Of a DNA stretch of 29,062 nt, positions 23,110-29,062 are shown one piece after another. Made by a program: the position numbers and the translations under genes. The stretch comes from a virus. Position 1 is the stretch's first letter. The number at the start of each line of letters is the position of its first letter. Below the pieces are notes generated by a model that was not told where the DNA came from, did no database searches, and saw only the letters and a program-made list of their open reading frames with translations. The DNA lies in IMG/VR virus record IMGVR_UViG_3300037189_005620, positions 1 through 29,062 of that record. One strand, given 5' to 3'.

Positions 23110-24012
23110 TTGGCCAGTATATTTGTTCAAATAGCATCATTTCAAGATTATGAACTTCCAAGAACAATTAAAGATTGTATTTTAAAGGTTAGTTCAGATA
23201 ATGAAATATTTTTTGGAGTGCATTCTTGTGAAGTGCCAAATTTACAAACTACAGTTAATGATTTTAAAAATTTAAAAATAGAAAAATCTATTGCTCCTAA
23301 AAATTTAGGGGTGGGAACTGCAAGATATATAGCAAATGAATTTTATGACGGGCAAGATTATTATTTACAAATAGATTCTCATACTAGATTTATTCAAGAT
23401 TGGGATAAATATTTAATAGAGTCATATTTATTATATAAACAAGAAGGTTTAAATCCAGCAATTACATCATATCCAGGAATATACTATTATGAGGGTACAC
23501 AGACTAAATTTATAGAAAATCCTTCTCCATCATATATATCATTTAAAAATACCGAAAATGATCAAAAACAATTTAAGTTAGATAAAATATTACCTCAAAA
23601 GTCAGAATTAAATAAAGATAATAATATATTTACAAAGTCTATATCTGGTGGATGTATTTTTGGCAGTGGAGATATTGCTAAGATTAAGCCAAATAAAAAA
23701 ATGTATAATTGGGGAGAAGAGACTTTAACTGCCGTAAGATTATTTACGCATGGTTTTGATTTATTGATTCCTCAAAAAGATACGCTATACCACCTATACT
23801 ACAACCACTCAGATAATATTAGAAGTCAAAGAATATTGCCTCAAGCTATATATCAAAAAGAAATGAATGATATAGTTGCTGAGTCTAATAAAGAATTGAA
23901 TAGAATTATAACTAATAATATAATTGGAGATCAAGAGCTAGGTACAACCAGAACTCTTGCTCAATATGAATATTATGCAGGGGTAAATTTTTATAGCGGA
24001 AAAATAGATTAA
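23110..24012 (+). CDS. GlcNAc-type glycosyltransferase (PF11397-like)
   Basis: The 300-residue protein matches the GlcNAc glycosyltransferase family known from eukaryotic Skp1 modification and from many phages and bacteria. It has the start SIFVQIASFQDYELPRTIKD, then FFGVHSC, GVGTARYIANEFYDGQDYYLQIDSHTRF with the D89-S90-H91 metal-binding (DxD-like) motif, GGCIFGSGD in the acceptor region, and W201-G-E-E followed by TAVRLFTHGFDLLIPQ and LYHLYYNH. All core motifs seem intact, so it should be active and transfer a sugar, probably from a UDP-sugar, to a hydroxyl on protein. TTG 23110 follows the previous stop directly; no ATG is possible near the conserved start. Lying right behind fibre genes, it may glycosylate a virion protein; modification of the host surface is another option. 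Confidence 0.85.
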   Translation: MASIFVQIASFQDYELPRTIKDCILKVSSDNEIFFGVHSCEVPNLQTTVNDFKNLKIEKSIAPKNLGVGTARYIANEFYDGQDYYLQIDSHTRFIQDWDKYLIESYLLYKQEGLNPAITSYPGIYYYEGTQTKFIENPSPSYISFKNTENDQKQFKLDKILPQKSELNKDNNIFTKSISGGCIFGSGDIAKIKPNKKMYNWGEETLTAVRLFTHGFDLLIPQKDTLYHLYYNHSDNIRSQRILPQAIYQKEMNDIVAESNKELNRIITNNIIGDQELGTTRTLAQYEYYAGVNFYSGKID

Positions 24013-24013
24013 A

Positions 24014-24022
24014 TGATATAAT
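24014..24022 (+). promoter_or_regulatory. Possible extended -10 element
   Basis: TGATATAAT lies 16 nt before ATG 24039, without a good -35. A start near 24029 would fall within the ribosome binding site GAGGAGG (24027-24033), which weakens the case. Confidence 0.3.
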
Positions 24023-24038
24023 GAATGAGGAGGAATAA

Positions 24039-24260
24039 ATGGCACTTAATAATCAAGATAAAATTTCTATAGTAGAACAACATATAAGGAATTTAGAAGT
24101 TAATAAATTCAATATAGAGTTATCTATTGCTGAAGAAAATTCCGTAGAGTCACCAAGCGAATCAATTTTGCATGGACTAGATGGACAACTTGCAAATATA
24201 AATGCAAAAATTTCTGTTTTAAATACAGAATTAACTACACTACAACAAGCTGGTCAATAA
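24039..24260 (+). CDS. Small coiled-coil protein
   Basis: The 73-residue protein consists of two helices with heptad-like hydrophobic spacing (ISIVEQHIRNLEVNKFNIELSIAEE and LDGQLANINAKISVLNTELTTLQQ). A Pro/Ser turn separates them. It has a strong ribosome binding site (GAGGAGG) and overlaps the next gene by 1 nt. The antiparallel hairpin shape and position after fibre genes could fit a fibre chaperone or a small virion component. I cannot assign a function. Confidence 0.6.
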   Translation: MALNNQDKISIVEQHIRNLEVNKFNIELSIAEENSVESPSESILHGLDGQLANINAKISVLNTELTTLQQAGQ

Positions 24261-24487
24261 TGAATAATCAGGTAGTAGAGTTACCACCAGACAGAGTAGC
24301 ATTTGTTATTGATGGAGAAGTGGTAGAAGTTTTATTTGTTAATGAAAAATTAGCTGCTATTTTAAATAGTAATCCTATTATATTAGATGTAACAGGAATG
24401 ACAGTTGAAGAAGGCGGAATTGTTCAACGTGGCACATTATATGATGTTGAAACAAATACATTTAAACCAAGACCAGAAAGCAATTAA
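24260..24487 (+). CDS. Small conserved phage protein, function unknown
   Basis: The 75-residue protein has an early strand pair (DRVAFVIDGEVVEVLFVNEKLAAIL), then NPIILDVTGMTVEEGGIVQRG and LYDVETNTFKP. Small proteins with the outline 'VxDGxVVxVLxxxxxLAxIL...P.ivDVT...V..G..Y' are frequent in tail and fibre regions of actinophages and cyanophages and are thought to be structural, without proof. It starts at the stop of the upstream gene (TAATG) and ends 2 nt before the next start. Confidence 0.6.
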   Translation: MNNQVVELPPDRVAFVIDGEVVEVLFVNEKLAAILNSNPIILDVTGMTVEEGGIVQRGTLYDVETNTFKPRPESN

Positions 24488-24489
24488 AA

Positions 24490-24675
24490 ATGACAAATTC
24501 TAAATCAGAGTTAATTATTACGGCTCTACAGCAACGTATAGGAGAAATTGTTTCAAATTATGAAACTCAAATTGCAATACTACGGGCAGAAATTACTGAA
24601 CTTATTAATGAAAAGCAGGAACGTGAAAAATCTATTCAAGAGTACTCAGACTCCCTTAATAACCTCACCAATTAA
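24490..24675 (+). CDS. Small coiled-coil protein, possibly N-terminal part of a frameshifted gene
   Basis: The 61-residue, highly charged protein is predicted to be one continuous helix (ITALQQRIGEIVSNYETQIAILRAEITELINEKQEREKSIQEYSDSL) with heptad spacing. No membrane segment is visible. The ribosome binding site of ATG 24490 is weak; the gene follows the previous stop by 2 nt. The downstream frame (+1 relative to it) is open across its last 130 nt and continues into a domain that lacks a convincing start of its own. This gene may therefore be the first half of a longer protein made by frameshifting, or of a gene broken by a one-base change. Confidence 0.55.
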   Translation: MTNSKSELIITALQQRIGEIVSNYETQIAILRAEITELINEKQEREKSIQEYSDSLNNLTN

Positions 24676-25021
24676 TTTTCCTTCAGGTATTGCCGTTAAA
24701 ACAGATAAGGCAACCTATTGGATTAAAGATGGGAAAAAATACAAATTAATTTCTAATAGGGCAGCAAAGTCTTGGTCATTTACTACAGTAAAGGCTACTG
24801 AAGAAGCATTATCTTTAATTAAATTATCTGGTAAGTTGGGCTTTAGAGATGGGGCTTTGATAAAAAACATAGCAGATGGTAAAATGTATTTAATATCGCA
24901 AAATAAAAAAAGGCATATTGTAGACCCAGACGTATTTACTAAATATGGATTAGATAGATCTAAAACTATAGAAGTAAGCGAAGCGGAAACAAATGCACAT
25001 GATTTAGGAGATAATTTATAA
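24548..25021 (+). CDS. Protein with YxI-DGKK-type surface repeat domain; start uncertain
   Basis: The frame is open from 24542 to the stop at 25021. The convincing protein part begins only near residue 45: GIAVKTDKATYWIKDGKKYKLISNRAAKSW, then GFRDGALIKNIADGKMYLISQNKKRHIVDPDVFTKYGLD. Such 'Y-x-I-x-DGKKR...I..P..F...G' repeats are known from phage tail-associated and bacterial surface proteins. The first 40 codons overlap the preceding gene out of frame and look random. TTG 24548, ATG 24560, ATG 24608 and GTG 24623 all lack a properly placed ribosome binding site, and no ATG/GTG/TTG occurs between 24626 and the start of the domain. The real N-terminus could come from a frameshift out of the upstream gene or from a rare start codon such as ATT at 24672. 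Confidence 0.5.
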   Translation: MFQIMKLKLQYYGQKLLNLLMKSRNVKNLFKSTQTPLITSPINFPSGIAVKTDKATYWIKDGKKYKLISNRAAKSWSFTTVKATEEALSLIKLSGKLGFRDGALIKNIADGKMYLISQNKKRHIVDPDVFTKYGLDRSKTIEVSEAETNAHDLGDNL

Positions 25022-25425
25022 TGGCAGGCGACGTTTGGAAACCAGTAGTATTTAATGAAGGTGCACCATTTGATCCAAATGATTTAAATCAATTACAAAC
25101 AAATATTACACAGTCTTTTCAACAAGGTAAAGATATTTTAAGAAACCTTTTAATTGGAACTGACCAATCTTTATTGCTTGCTGCGGGAACTAGTGAGACT
25201 AAATCAGTTCCAGCAAATACAGCAACATCATTTAATTTAGGTCGTGATAGCAAATTTGGATCAGGTATTCCCACATATGTAGTATCTATTGGCTCACCAA
25301 TTCCAAATGGAACAATTATGTCAGTAGGAATTATTAATCCTGATACAAATCCACAAGCTGTAGTAGTTTCAAATAAAGCAGCCACAGGTGTATTTCTTAA
25401 CTTTATAGCATTTGCTATAAAATAA
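25021..25425 (+). CDS. Short fibre-like or virion-associated protein
   Basis: A 134-residue protein starting at the overlap TAATG. The N-terminus (MAGDVWKPVVFNEGAPFDPNDLNQLQTNI) has the 'W...V..EG.P..A.DLN.LQ.NI' pattern by which small fibres or tip proteins of phages often begin. The rest is a beta-rich Gly/Asn/Pro domain (VSIGSPIPNGTIMSVGIINPDTNP, FLNFIAFAIK at the end). No catalytic residues are recognised. It probably closes the structural-gene region; a terminator-like hairpin and a promoter follow directly. Confidence 0.55.
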   Translation: MAGDVWKPVVFNEGAPFDPNDLNQLQTNITQSFQQGKDILRNLLIGTDQSLLLAAGTSETKSVPANTATSFNLGRDSKFGSGIPTYVVSIGSPIPNGTIMSVGIINPDTNPQAVVVSNKAATGVFLNFIAFAIK

Positions 25426-25428
25426 TAC

Positions 25429-25456
25429 TTGACAGCATAGTTTAATATGTTACAAT
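25429..25456 (+). promoter_or_regulatory. Strong promoter before the replication-region genes
   Basis: A perfect TTGACA (25429-25434), a 16-bp spacer and TACAAT (25451-25456) preceded by TGT. The transcript should begin near 25463. It is the best -35 seen in the window. Confidence 0.75.
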
Positions 25457-25467
25457 TTTATTGTAAC
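25449..25467 (+). promoter_or_regulatory. Perfect palindrome over the -10 (putative operator)
   Basis: GTTACAATTTTATTGTAAC is an 8-bp perfect inverted repeat with a 3-bp centre. It covers the whole -10 and reaches the expected start point. A dimeric repressor bound here would block the promoter. No counterpart is present at the other promoters of the window. Confidence 0.55.
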
Positions 25468-25471
25468 TTAT

Positions 25472-25497
25472 AAAGTCACGACCGTCGTGACTTTTTT
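25472..25497 (+). terminator. Hairpin terminator or attenuator in the leader
   Basis: A perfect 10-bp stem AAAGTCACGA (25472-25481) / TCGTGACTTT (25485-25494) with loop CCG and a T-run up to 25497. It can end the upstream structural operon. Since it lies about 10-35 nt after the predicted start of the 25429 promoter, it could also attenuate that transcript. Confidence 0.75.
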
Positions 25498-25513
25498 AAT
25501 TTAAGGATAGTAA

Positions 25514-26329
25514 ATGTCTAACGATTTAAAATGGATGTTGTCGTCTGATCAGCAGTTCCCATATCAAGACGATAAAGCCATTGAGCTTTGGTTTAAAGTA
25601 ATGAAGTGGTTTAAACCAGATGTAGTTGATTATCTTGGTGATACAGATGATCAAGCATGTTATAGTAAGTACACAGACGGTAAGCCAACAGAATTTTTAA
25701 AAGCATATAAAAATGATGATGTCACCAACGATTTAGAATTAATGCTTAAGGATATGAAATTAGAAGCAAGCGGTGCTCGTGAATTCTATGCTAGAACTAG
25801 AAAGATGCTTCCAAATGCACAATTATTTTCTGCATTAGGAAATCATGATATTAGAATTTTTGATTATCTTGAAAAAAAGATTCCAGAATATGCAAAGCAT
25901 GTAACACCAGAAGCTTTATGGAGTTTAGATTCTTTGGGATATGAATATATTTATTATAATGAATTACCTAAACGCAGATTTGGCGACATACATGTTCATC
26001 ACGGAATGTCAGTTTCAGCAACTGGTGCCATTAGAAAAGATATGGAAGACTTACAAGTATCTTTAATTCGTGGACATTCTCATAGAATTGCCTCACATAT
26101 GGTAACTTATGAATTAAGAAATAAAGGCAAGGGCGAAACAATTAGAGGTTATGAGATTGGACACATGTGTGATGAAAAGGGTCCAGGAATGAAATATACT
26201 CAACACCATGATTGGCAAAAAGGATTTGCTGTTGCTCATATTGAAAATGGAAAGTATCCTCATATTAATATGATTCACATATCACCAGACTATACATGTG
26301 TTGTTGATGGAAAGTTGTTTACTTTATAA
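25514..26329 (+). CDS. Calcineurin-like metallophosphoesterase
   Basis: The 271-residue protein carries the five metal-binding blocks of the family: D12-Q-Q (the usual DxH with Gln in place of His), G42-D43-T-D-D46, G109-N-H-D112, H161-H162-G, and G186-H-S-H189. Two divalent metals bound there would hydrolyse phosphodiesters or phosphomonoesters. The Gln in block I is common in phage members. The gene is the first one behind a strong, possibly repressed promoter, with AAGGA before ATG 25514, and heads the replication region, so a role in nucleic-acid processing or repair is plausible but not proven. Substrate cannot be predicted from the sequence. Confidence 0.85.
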   Translation: MSNDLKWMLSSDQQFPYQDDKAIELWFKVMKWFKPDVVDYLGDTDDQACYSKYTDGKPTEFLKAYKNDDVTNDLELMLKDMKLEASGAREFYARTRKMLPNAQLFSALGNHDIRIFDYLEKKIPEYAKHVTPEALWSLDSLGYEYIYYNELPKRRFGDIHVHHGMSVSATGAIRKDMEDLQVSLIRGHSHRIASHMVTYELRNKGKGETIRGYEIGHMCDEKGPGMKYTQHHDWQKGFAVAHIENGKYPHINMIHISPDYTCVVDGKLFTL

Positions 26330-26514
26330 TGTGGTGTGCTAAATGTTCTGGAAGAGTTTTTGTTGATAGAGTATTTTCTCAAAAACTACACATAGAGTTA
26401 TTTTGTATTTTATGTGGTAAGCGCTGGATGATCAATAAAGAAACGAACAGATTTGGAAAATGGTTAGAAAAAAGAGATCGGGAATACGCAAAAAATTTCT
26501 CTATTTTTTCTTAA
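26329..26514 (+). CDS. Small zinc-ribbon protein
   Basis: A 61-residue protein with two CxxC knuckles (C3/C6 and C26/C29) separated by about 19 residues, the layout of a zinc ribbon. A basic tail (RFGKWLEKRDREYAKNF) follows. It overlaps the preceding stop by 1 nt (TAATG). Proteins of this kind often bind nucleic acid or mediate protein contacts. Its last 55 nt overlap the next gene in another frame, an overlap longer than usual here. Confidence 0.65.
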   Translation: MWCAKCSGRVFVDRVFSQKLHIELFCILCGKRWMINKETNRFGKWLEKRDREYAKNFSIFS

Positions 26515-26939
26515 ATAATCAATTACATAAAGTAATTAGATTGTCTAGGGCGAAAGATGAAATCATTGCTTGGCGCTATTCAGATAAAAAAAGAGTCCTA
26601 TATTCTTATGTAGATGTACAAAAAAATATGGAGAATGCTTATACTATTACACAAGTTGGTGCAATATTGGGTAGACATAAAGTTACTATTGAGGAATATA
26701 TTCTTCAAGGTAAAATTAGTACACCTCAAAAAGTTTACCCAATAAGCAATCCAGACAGTACTTGGTCTAAATTTATGTTTAGCGAATCTGATATATTAAA
26801 ACTACATGAATATATTCTAGAAGCTGGGTATACAAAAAATATACCATCTAGGGCAGAATTAAGGGCACTTCTCAAAAATAACATGATATTGTATACTAAG
26901 ACCGAAACAGGGTTCGTACCAGTATGGAAGGCGGAGTAG
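26460..26939 (+). CDS. HTH (MerR/excisionase-like) DNA-binding protein
   Basis: The 159-residue basic protein has a middle region (residues about 59-110) of winged-helix type: AYTITQVGAILGRHKVTIEEYILQGKIS, then YPISN and FSESDILKLHEYI. This resembles MerR/excisionase-like helix-turn-helix domains, in which a tyrosine or arginine follows the recognition helix and a wing precedes the final helix. Residues about 23-55 (HKVIRLSRAKDEIIAWRYSDKKRVLYSYVDV) form a beta-rich N-terminal part seen in actinophage homologues placed near helicase genes. ATG 26460 overlaps the upstream gene by 55 nt with weak ribosome binding; the true start may be further in. It may control gene expression or act in replication. 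Confidence 0.65.
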   Translation: MVRKKRSGIRKKFLYFFLNNQLHKVIRLSRAKDEIIAWRYSDKKRVLYSYVDVQKNMENAYTITQVGAILGRHKVTIEEYILQGKISTPQKVYPISNPDSTWSKFMFSESDILKLHEYILEAGYTKNIPSRAELRALLKNNMILYTKTETGFVPVWKAE

Positions 26940-27049
26940 TGTCTAATAGATTTGTTATATGTGATATATGTAACAAAGAAATAGAATTACGCTGGGGAAT
27001 ATTTGGAAGCGATACTCTAAGGAGACATGTAAAGGCGGAGCATAAATAA
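26939..27049 (+). CDS. Tiny C2H2-type zinc finger protein (36 aa)
   Basis: GTG 26939 overlaps the preceding stop by 1 nt (TAGTG), has GGAAGGCGGAG just upstream, and the frame ends at TAA 27047-27049, itself overlapping the next ATG. The 36 residues hold C8-x2-C11 and H30-x4-H35 (FVICDICNKEIE ... LRRHVKAEH), i.e. one complete C2H2 finger with an 18-residue spacer. The tight 1-nt overlaps on both sides and the intact ligand set argue for a real gene in spite of its length. It could bind nucleic acid or another protein. Confidence 0.7.
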   Translation: MSNRFVICDICNKEIELRWGIFGSDTLRRHVKAEHK

Positions 27050-27252
27050 TGGCGGAAACAAAAGTAAAAGTAGATCTTTCGTTTACTAGAAATCTTGGTA
27101 ATTATGAAAGCATTAAAATTGGAATTGGTATTGAGGATGATGTTCGTGCTGGAGAAAATGTAGGTACAGCTACTGAACGTGTCTATAAATTTGTTGAAGA
27201 AAAGTTAATTCAAAAAACACAAGAAATTGAAGAAGAGCTAAAACGTGGCTAA
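27049..27252 (+). CDS. Small conserved phage protein near helicase
   Basis: A 67-residue protein with VKVDLSFTRNLGNYESIKIGIGIEDDVRAGE (beta strands) and TERVYKFVEEKLIQKTQEIEEELK (helix). This 'F(S/T)xNLGNYExxKIxxGIEDxVRxGE...VYxFVExKL' pattern recurs in small actinophage and plasmid proteins of unknown function, usually close to replication genes; a single-strand-binding or replication accessory role has been suggested by context only. Starts in the preceding stop (TAATG) and overlaps the next gene by 8 nt. Confidence 0.65.
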   Translation: MAETKVKVDLSFTRNLGNYESIKIGIGIEDDVRAGENVGTATERVYKFVEEKLIQKTQEIEEELKRG

Positions 27253-27562
27253 TACCAAAGAACCATATATTTTATTAACCATGTATCAAAATATGTATAT
27301 GGAAAAATATGGCAAAACCCCTTTTATGAATAAATATAGAGAGAAGTGGGCTATGCAAGATGTCATAGATAGTGTAGGATATACCCGTGCAAAAGAATTA
27401 TTGGAGTACTATTTTACAACTGGTAAATATGGACACCCATTGCAGTTCTTCTTTTTTAATTTTGATAAGATTGATATAATGCAAAGAGAAATTGAGAAAG
27501 ACAAGAAAACCCGTAAGGCTTTACAAGAAGCTACAAAGAGATTAGTTGAGGGTGAAAAGTGA
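27245..27562 (+). CDS. Possible helicase-loading or replication accessory protein
   Basis: The 105-residue protein is helical and basic: YILLTMYQNMYMEKYGKTPFMNKYREKWAMQDVIDSVGYTRAKELLEYYFTTGKYGHPLQFFFFNFDKI, then a charged C-terminal helix. Proteins with 'NKYREKWAxxDxIDxxGxxRAxExxxYYFxTGxxGHPxxxxxxNxDK' lie immediately upstream of DnaB-like helicases in many actinophages, which suggests helicase loading or regulation; this is inferred from synteny. Start is GTG 27245, overlapping the preceding gene by 8 nt; overlaps the helicase gene by 4 nt (GTGA). Confidence 0.65.
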   Translation: MANTKEPYILLTMYQNMYMEKYGKTPFMNKYREKWAMQDVIDSVGYTRAKELLEYYFTTGKYGHPLQFFFFNFDKIDIMQREIEKDKKTRKALQEATKRLVEGEK

Positions 27563-28797
27563 ATACAGAAGCAACGTTAATATCAGCAGTATGCAAGAAC
27601 AAGGATATAAGTACATTACTTGCAGACAATGTTGATGATTTATTTACTTCACATAGAGATATCTGGGAAGGTCTAAAGTCCTACTATTATAAATTCAAGG
27701 CTGTTCCAGAAACTGGTGTACTGCAAGAAAAATTTAAAGACTTTGAACCTGATTTAAATGTAAAGGCAGAAACTGGATATTACCTAGATAAATTAAAAAA
27801 TGAATATTTATCTGCAAGATTAAAGAGCATTATTCTTCAAGGTGGATCTGCATTAAAAGAAGATGCAGCATCTAGAGTTTTAGCAGACATGCAAAGCAAA
27901 CTTGCTGGCCTTGCTAGATTTACAAATAACGTTAGAGATTTAGATATTACAGATCTAGATGCAGCAGAAAGACACTTTACATCCGTTAAAGATAGATCTG
28001 CAGCAATGGGCGGAAGTCCAGGAATTAAAACTGGTTTTCAAGCAATTGATACTGCATATCCAACAGGCATGGCTCCAGGACATTTAATTGTTGCTATTGG
28101 TTGGCCAGGAAAAGGCAAGACATGGTTTACTTCATATCTTGCATGTAAAGCTTGGGAGCAAGGATTCAAACCAATGATCATATCACTAGAAATGTCACCA
28201 GAAAATATGCGTGATCGTATTTACACAATGTTAGGATCTGGTTTATTTAAAGCCAGCGATTTGTCTAAGGGAGATATTAATATAGATGATTTCAAATCAT
28301 GGGGACAAAAAAAGTTTGAAGGAAAGAATAGTTTTGTATTGGTATCAAATGAAGGAACAGCAGAAGTTACACCAGCTACTGTCCAAGGTAAAATTGATCA
28401 ACACAAACCCGACCTTGTTATATTGGATTATCATCAGTTGTTTAATGATAACAAACGCTCTAACTCAGAAGTAGAACGAAATAGAAATATTTCTCGTGAG
28501 TTTAAATTACTAGCAGTATCTAATAATATTCCAATTATTGATATTACTGCTGCAACTGCAGATGATATTTCTGATCAAGATAATCCACCGATGATGTCAC
28601 AGGTAGCATGGTCAAAGGCTATTGAGTACGATGCAGATATGGCTATGGCTATCCATAGATATCCAAATACAAATTTAATTGAAGTAGTATCACGTAAAAA
28701 TCGTCATGGTCATGAATTTGATTTCCATTTAGATTGGGATATTAATAGAGGTATTATCAAAGAATTGTATGATTATGTACCATCACAAACCAATTAA
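27559..28797 (+). CDS. DnaB-like replicative helicase
   Basis: The 412-residue protein has a short DnaB-N-like helical domain (EATLISAVCKNKDISTLLADNVDDLFTSHRDIW...) and a RecA-like ATPase domain. Walker A is G181-W-P-G-K-G-K-T188, Walker B is D285-L-V-I-L-D-Y-H, followed by NRNISREFKLLAVSNNIPIIDITA (the region of the sensor/Q motif) and VVSRKNRHGHEFDFHLDWD near the end (DnaB motif 4 / arginine finger area). It should unwind the fork as a hexamer. It is smaller than cellular DnaB (about 450-470) as usual in these phages. GTG 27559 has GAGGGTG upstream and a 4-nt overlap with the preceding gene. Confidence 0.92.
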   Translation: MNTEATLISAVCKNKDISTLLADNVDDLFTSHRDIWEGLKSYYYKFKAVPETGVLQEKFKDFEPDLNVKAETGYYLDKLKNEYLSARLKSIILQGGSALKEDAASRVLADMQSKLAGLARFTNNVRDLDITDLDAAERHFTSVKDRSAAMGGSPGIKTGFQAIDTAYPTGMAPGHLIVAIGWPGKGKTWFTSYLACKAWEQGFKPMIISLEMSPENMRDRIYTMLGSGLFKASDLSKGDINIDDFKSWGQKKFEGKNSFVLVSNEGTAEVTPATVQGKIDQHKPDLVILDYHQLFNDNKRSNSEVERNRNISREFKLLAVSNNIPIIDITAATADDISDQDNPPMMSQVAWSKAIEYDADMAMAIHRYPNTNLIEVVSRKNRHGHEFDFHLDWDINRGIIKELYDYVPSQTN

Positions 28798-29062
28798 AAG
28801 ATTTCAAATTGAAGTGGAGTTCAGAGATGATTCTGATTTAATTAGACTTAGAAATCAATATGAAAATATGTTAGTTCATCAAATGAGAGATAAGGGATAC
28901 TCAAGAGTACTTGACATAGACACCGCATTTTCGGTAGAATTTACGGGTGAATCATGGAAGTTTTTAATGACTCTCCATGGAATACATACAGGAAGGCGGA
29001 AAGCATGGGAATCAGAGGGAATAACACAAGGGAAGTTAGTTCCACGCAATATGCACCAAACC
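28775..29062 (+). CDS. Conserved hypothetical protein, cut by window end
   Basis: The frame is open from ATG 28769 or ATG 28775 (MYHHKPIKRFQIEVEF) to the last base, 96 or more residues. It overlaps the helicase gene by 23-29 nt. The protein begins with a strand (RFQIEVEFRDDSDLIRL), has a helical part (NQYENMLVHQMRDKGYSRVLD), then a strand region (FSVEFTGESWKFLMTLHGIHTGRRKAWESEGIT). The last pattern, VG/TGxRKAWxxEG, is frequent in small actinophage proteins near the helicase. No function is known to me. It may continue only a few residues beyond the window. Confidence 0.6.
   Translation, partial: MYHHKPIKRFQIEVEFRDDSDLIRLRNQYENMLVHQMRDKGYSRVLDIDTAFSVEFTGESWKFLMTLHGIHTGRRKAWESEGITQGKLVPRNMHQT

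Noticed and set aside
22463-25425. Lysis cassette (endolysin/holin) in the small-gene region
   Set aside because: None of the proteins has amidase, lysozyme or peptidase motifs or transmembrane segments; the coiled-coil proteins are not hydrophobic.
28286-28474. 62-codon frame within the helicase gene
   Set aside because: It lies in the Walker B region of a clear helicase; chance open frame.

Overview
The window is a contiguous piece of a tailed double-stranded DNA phage genome with siphophage architecture. Every gene that can be supported lies on the + strand. The DNA is strongly AT-rich, and there is no tRNA, rRNA, integrase, transposase, CRISPR array or recognisable lysis gene, so lifestyle cannot be judged here. 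Gene order and protein families resemble phages of Actinobacteria: HK97-type capsid, two-ORF tail chaperone, very long tape measure, LamG/FnIII minor tail proteins, then a DnaB-type helicase preceded by small conserved genes. The low GC would suit a phage of a streamlined aquatic actinobacterium, but the host is an inference and not shown by the sequence.

Layout: (1) 1-5231, head and neck: C-terminal end of a capsid protease/scaffold-type protein, major capsid protein, a small capsid-associated protein, head-tail adaptor, head closure protein, HK97 gp10-like neck protein, tail terminator and major tail protein. (2) 5338-12769: tail-assembly chaperones expressed by a -1 ribosomal frameshift (slippery CCCAAAC at 5628-5634 with a downstream two-part stem-loop), then a 2253-residue tape measure. 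(3) 12766-22415, tail tip and fibres: a Dit-like minor tail protein, a baseplate hub that seems split over two overlapping genes, and four fibre-type genes with FnIII/Ig-like domains. The last fibre has threonine-rich linkers and a small cysteine-rich tip. (4) 22463-25425: small genes including a zinc-binding DUF6171-like protein, a PF11397-type GlcNAc glycosyltransferase, coiled-coil proteins and a short fibre-like protein. (5) 25514-29062: start of the replication region, with a metallophosphoesterase, three small zinc-finger or HTH proteins, a possible helicase-loading protein, a DnaB-like helicase and a gene cut by the window end.

Transcription appears to be divided by three hairpin terminators (after the major capsid gene, after the major tail gene, and before the metallophosphoesterase) and by a set of extended -10 promoters of the form TGnTATAAT. 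The first two terminator-promoter intergenic regions resemble each other in sequence. The third promoter region differs: a perfect 19-bp palindrome covers its -10 and start point, and a terminator-like hairpin follows within about 10 nt.

Items most worth follow-up are the frameshift signal, the glycosyltransferase beside a mucin-like threonine-rich fibre, the palindrome/attenuator region at 25429-25497, the duplicated motif flanking an unknown block in the tape measure, and the out-of-frame overlap near 24548-24675.
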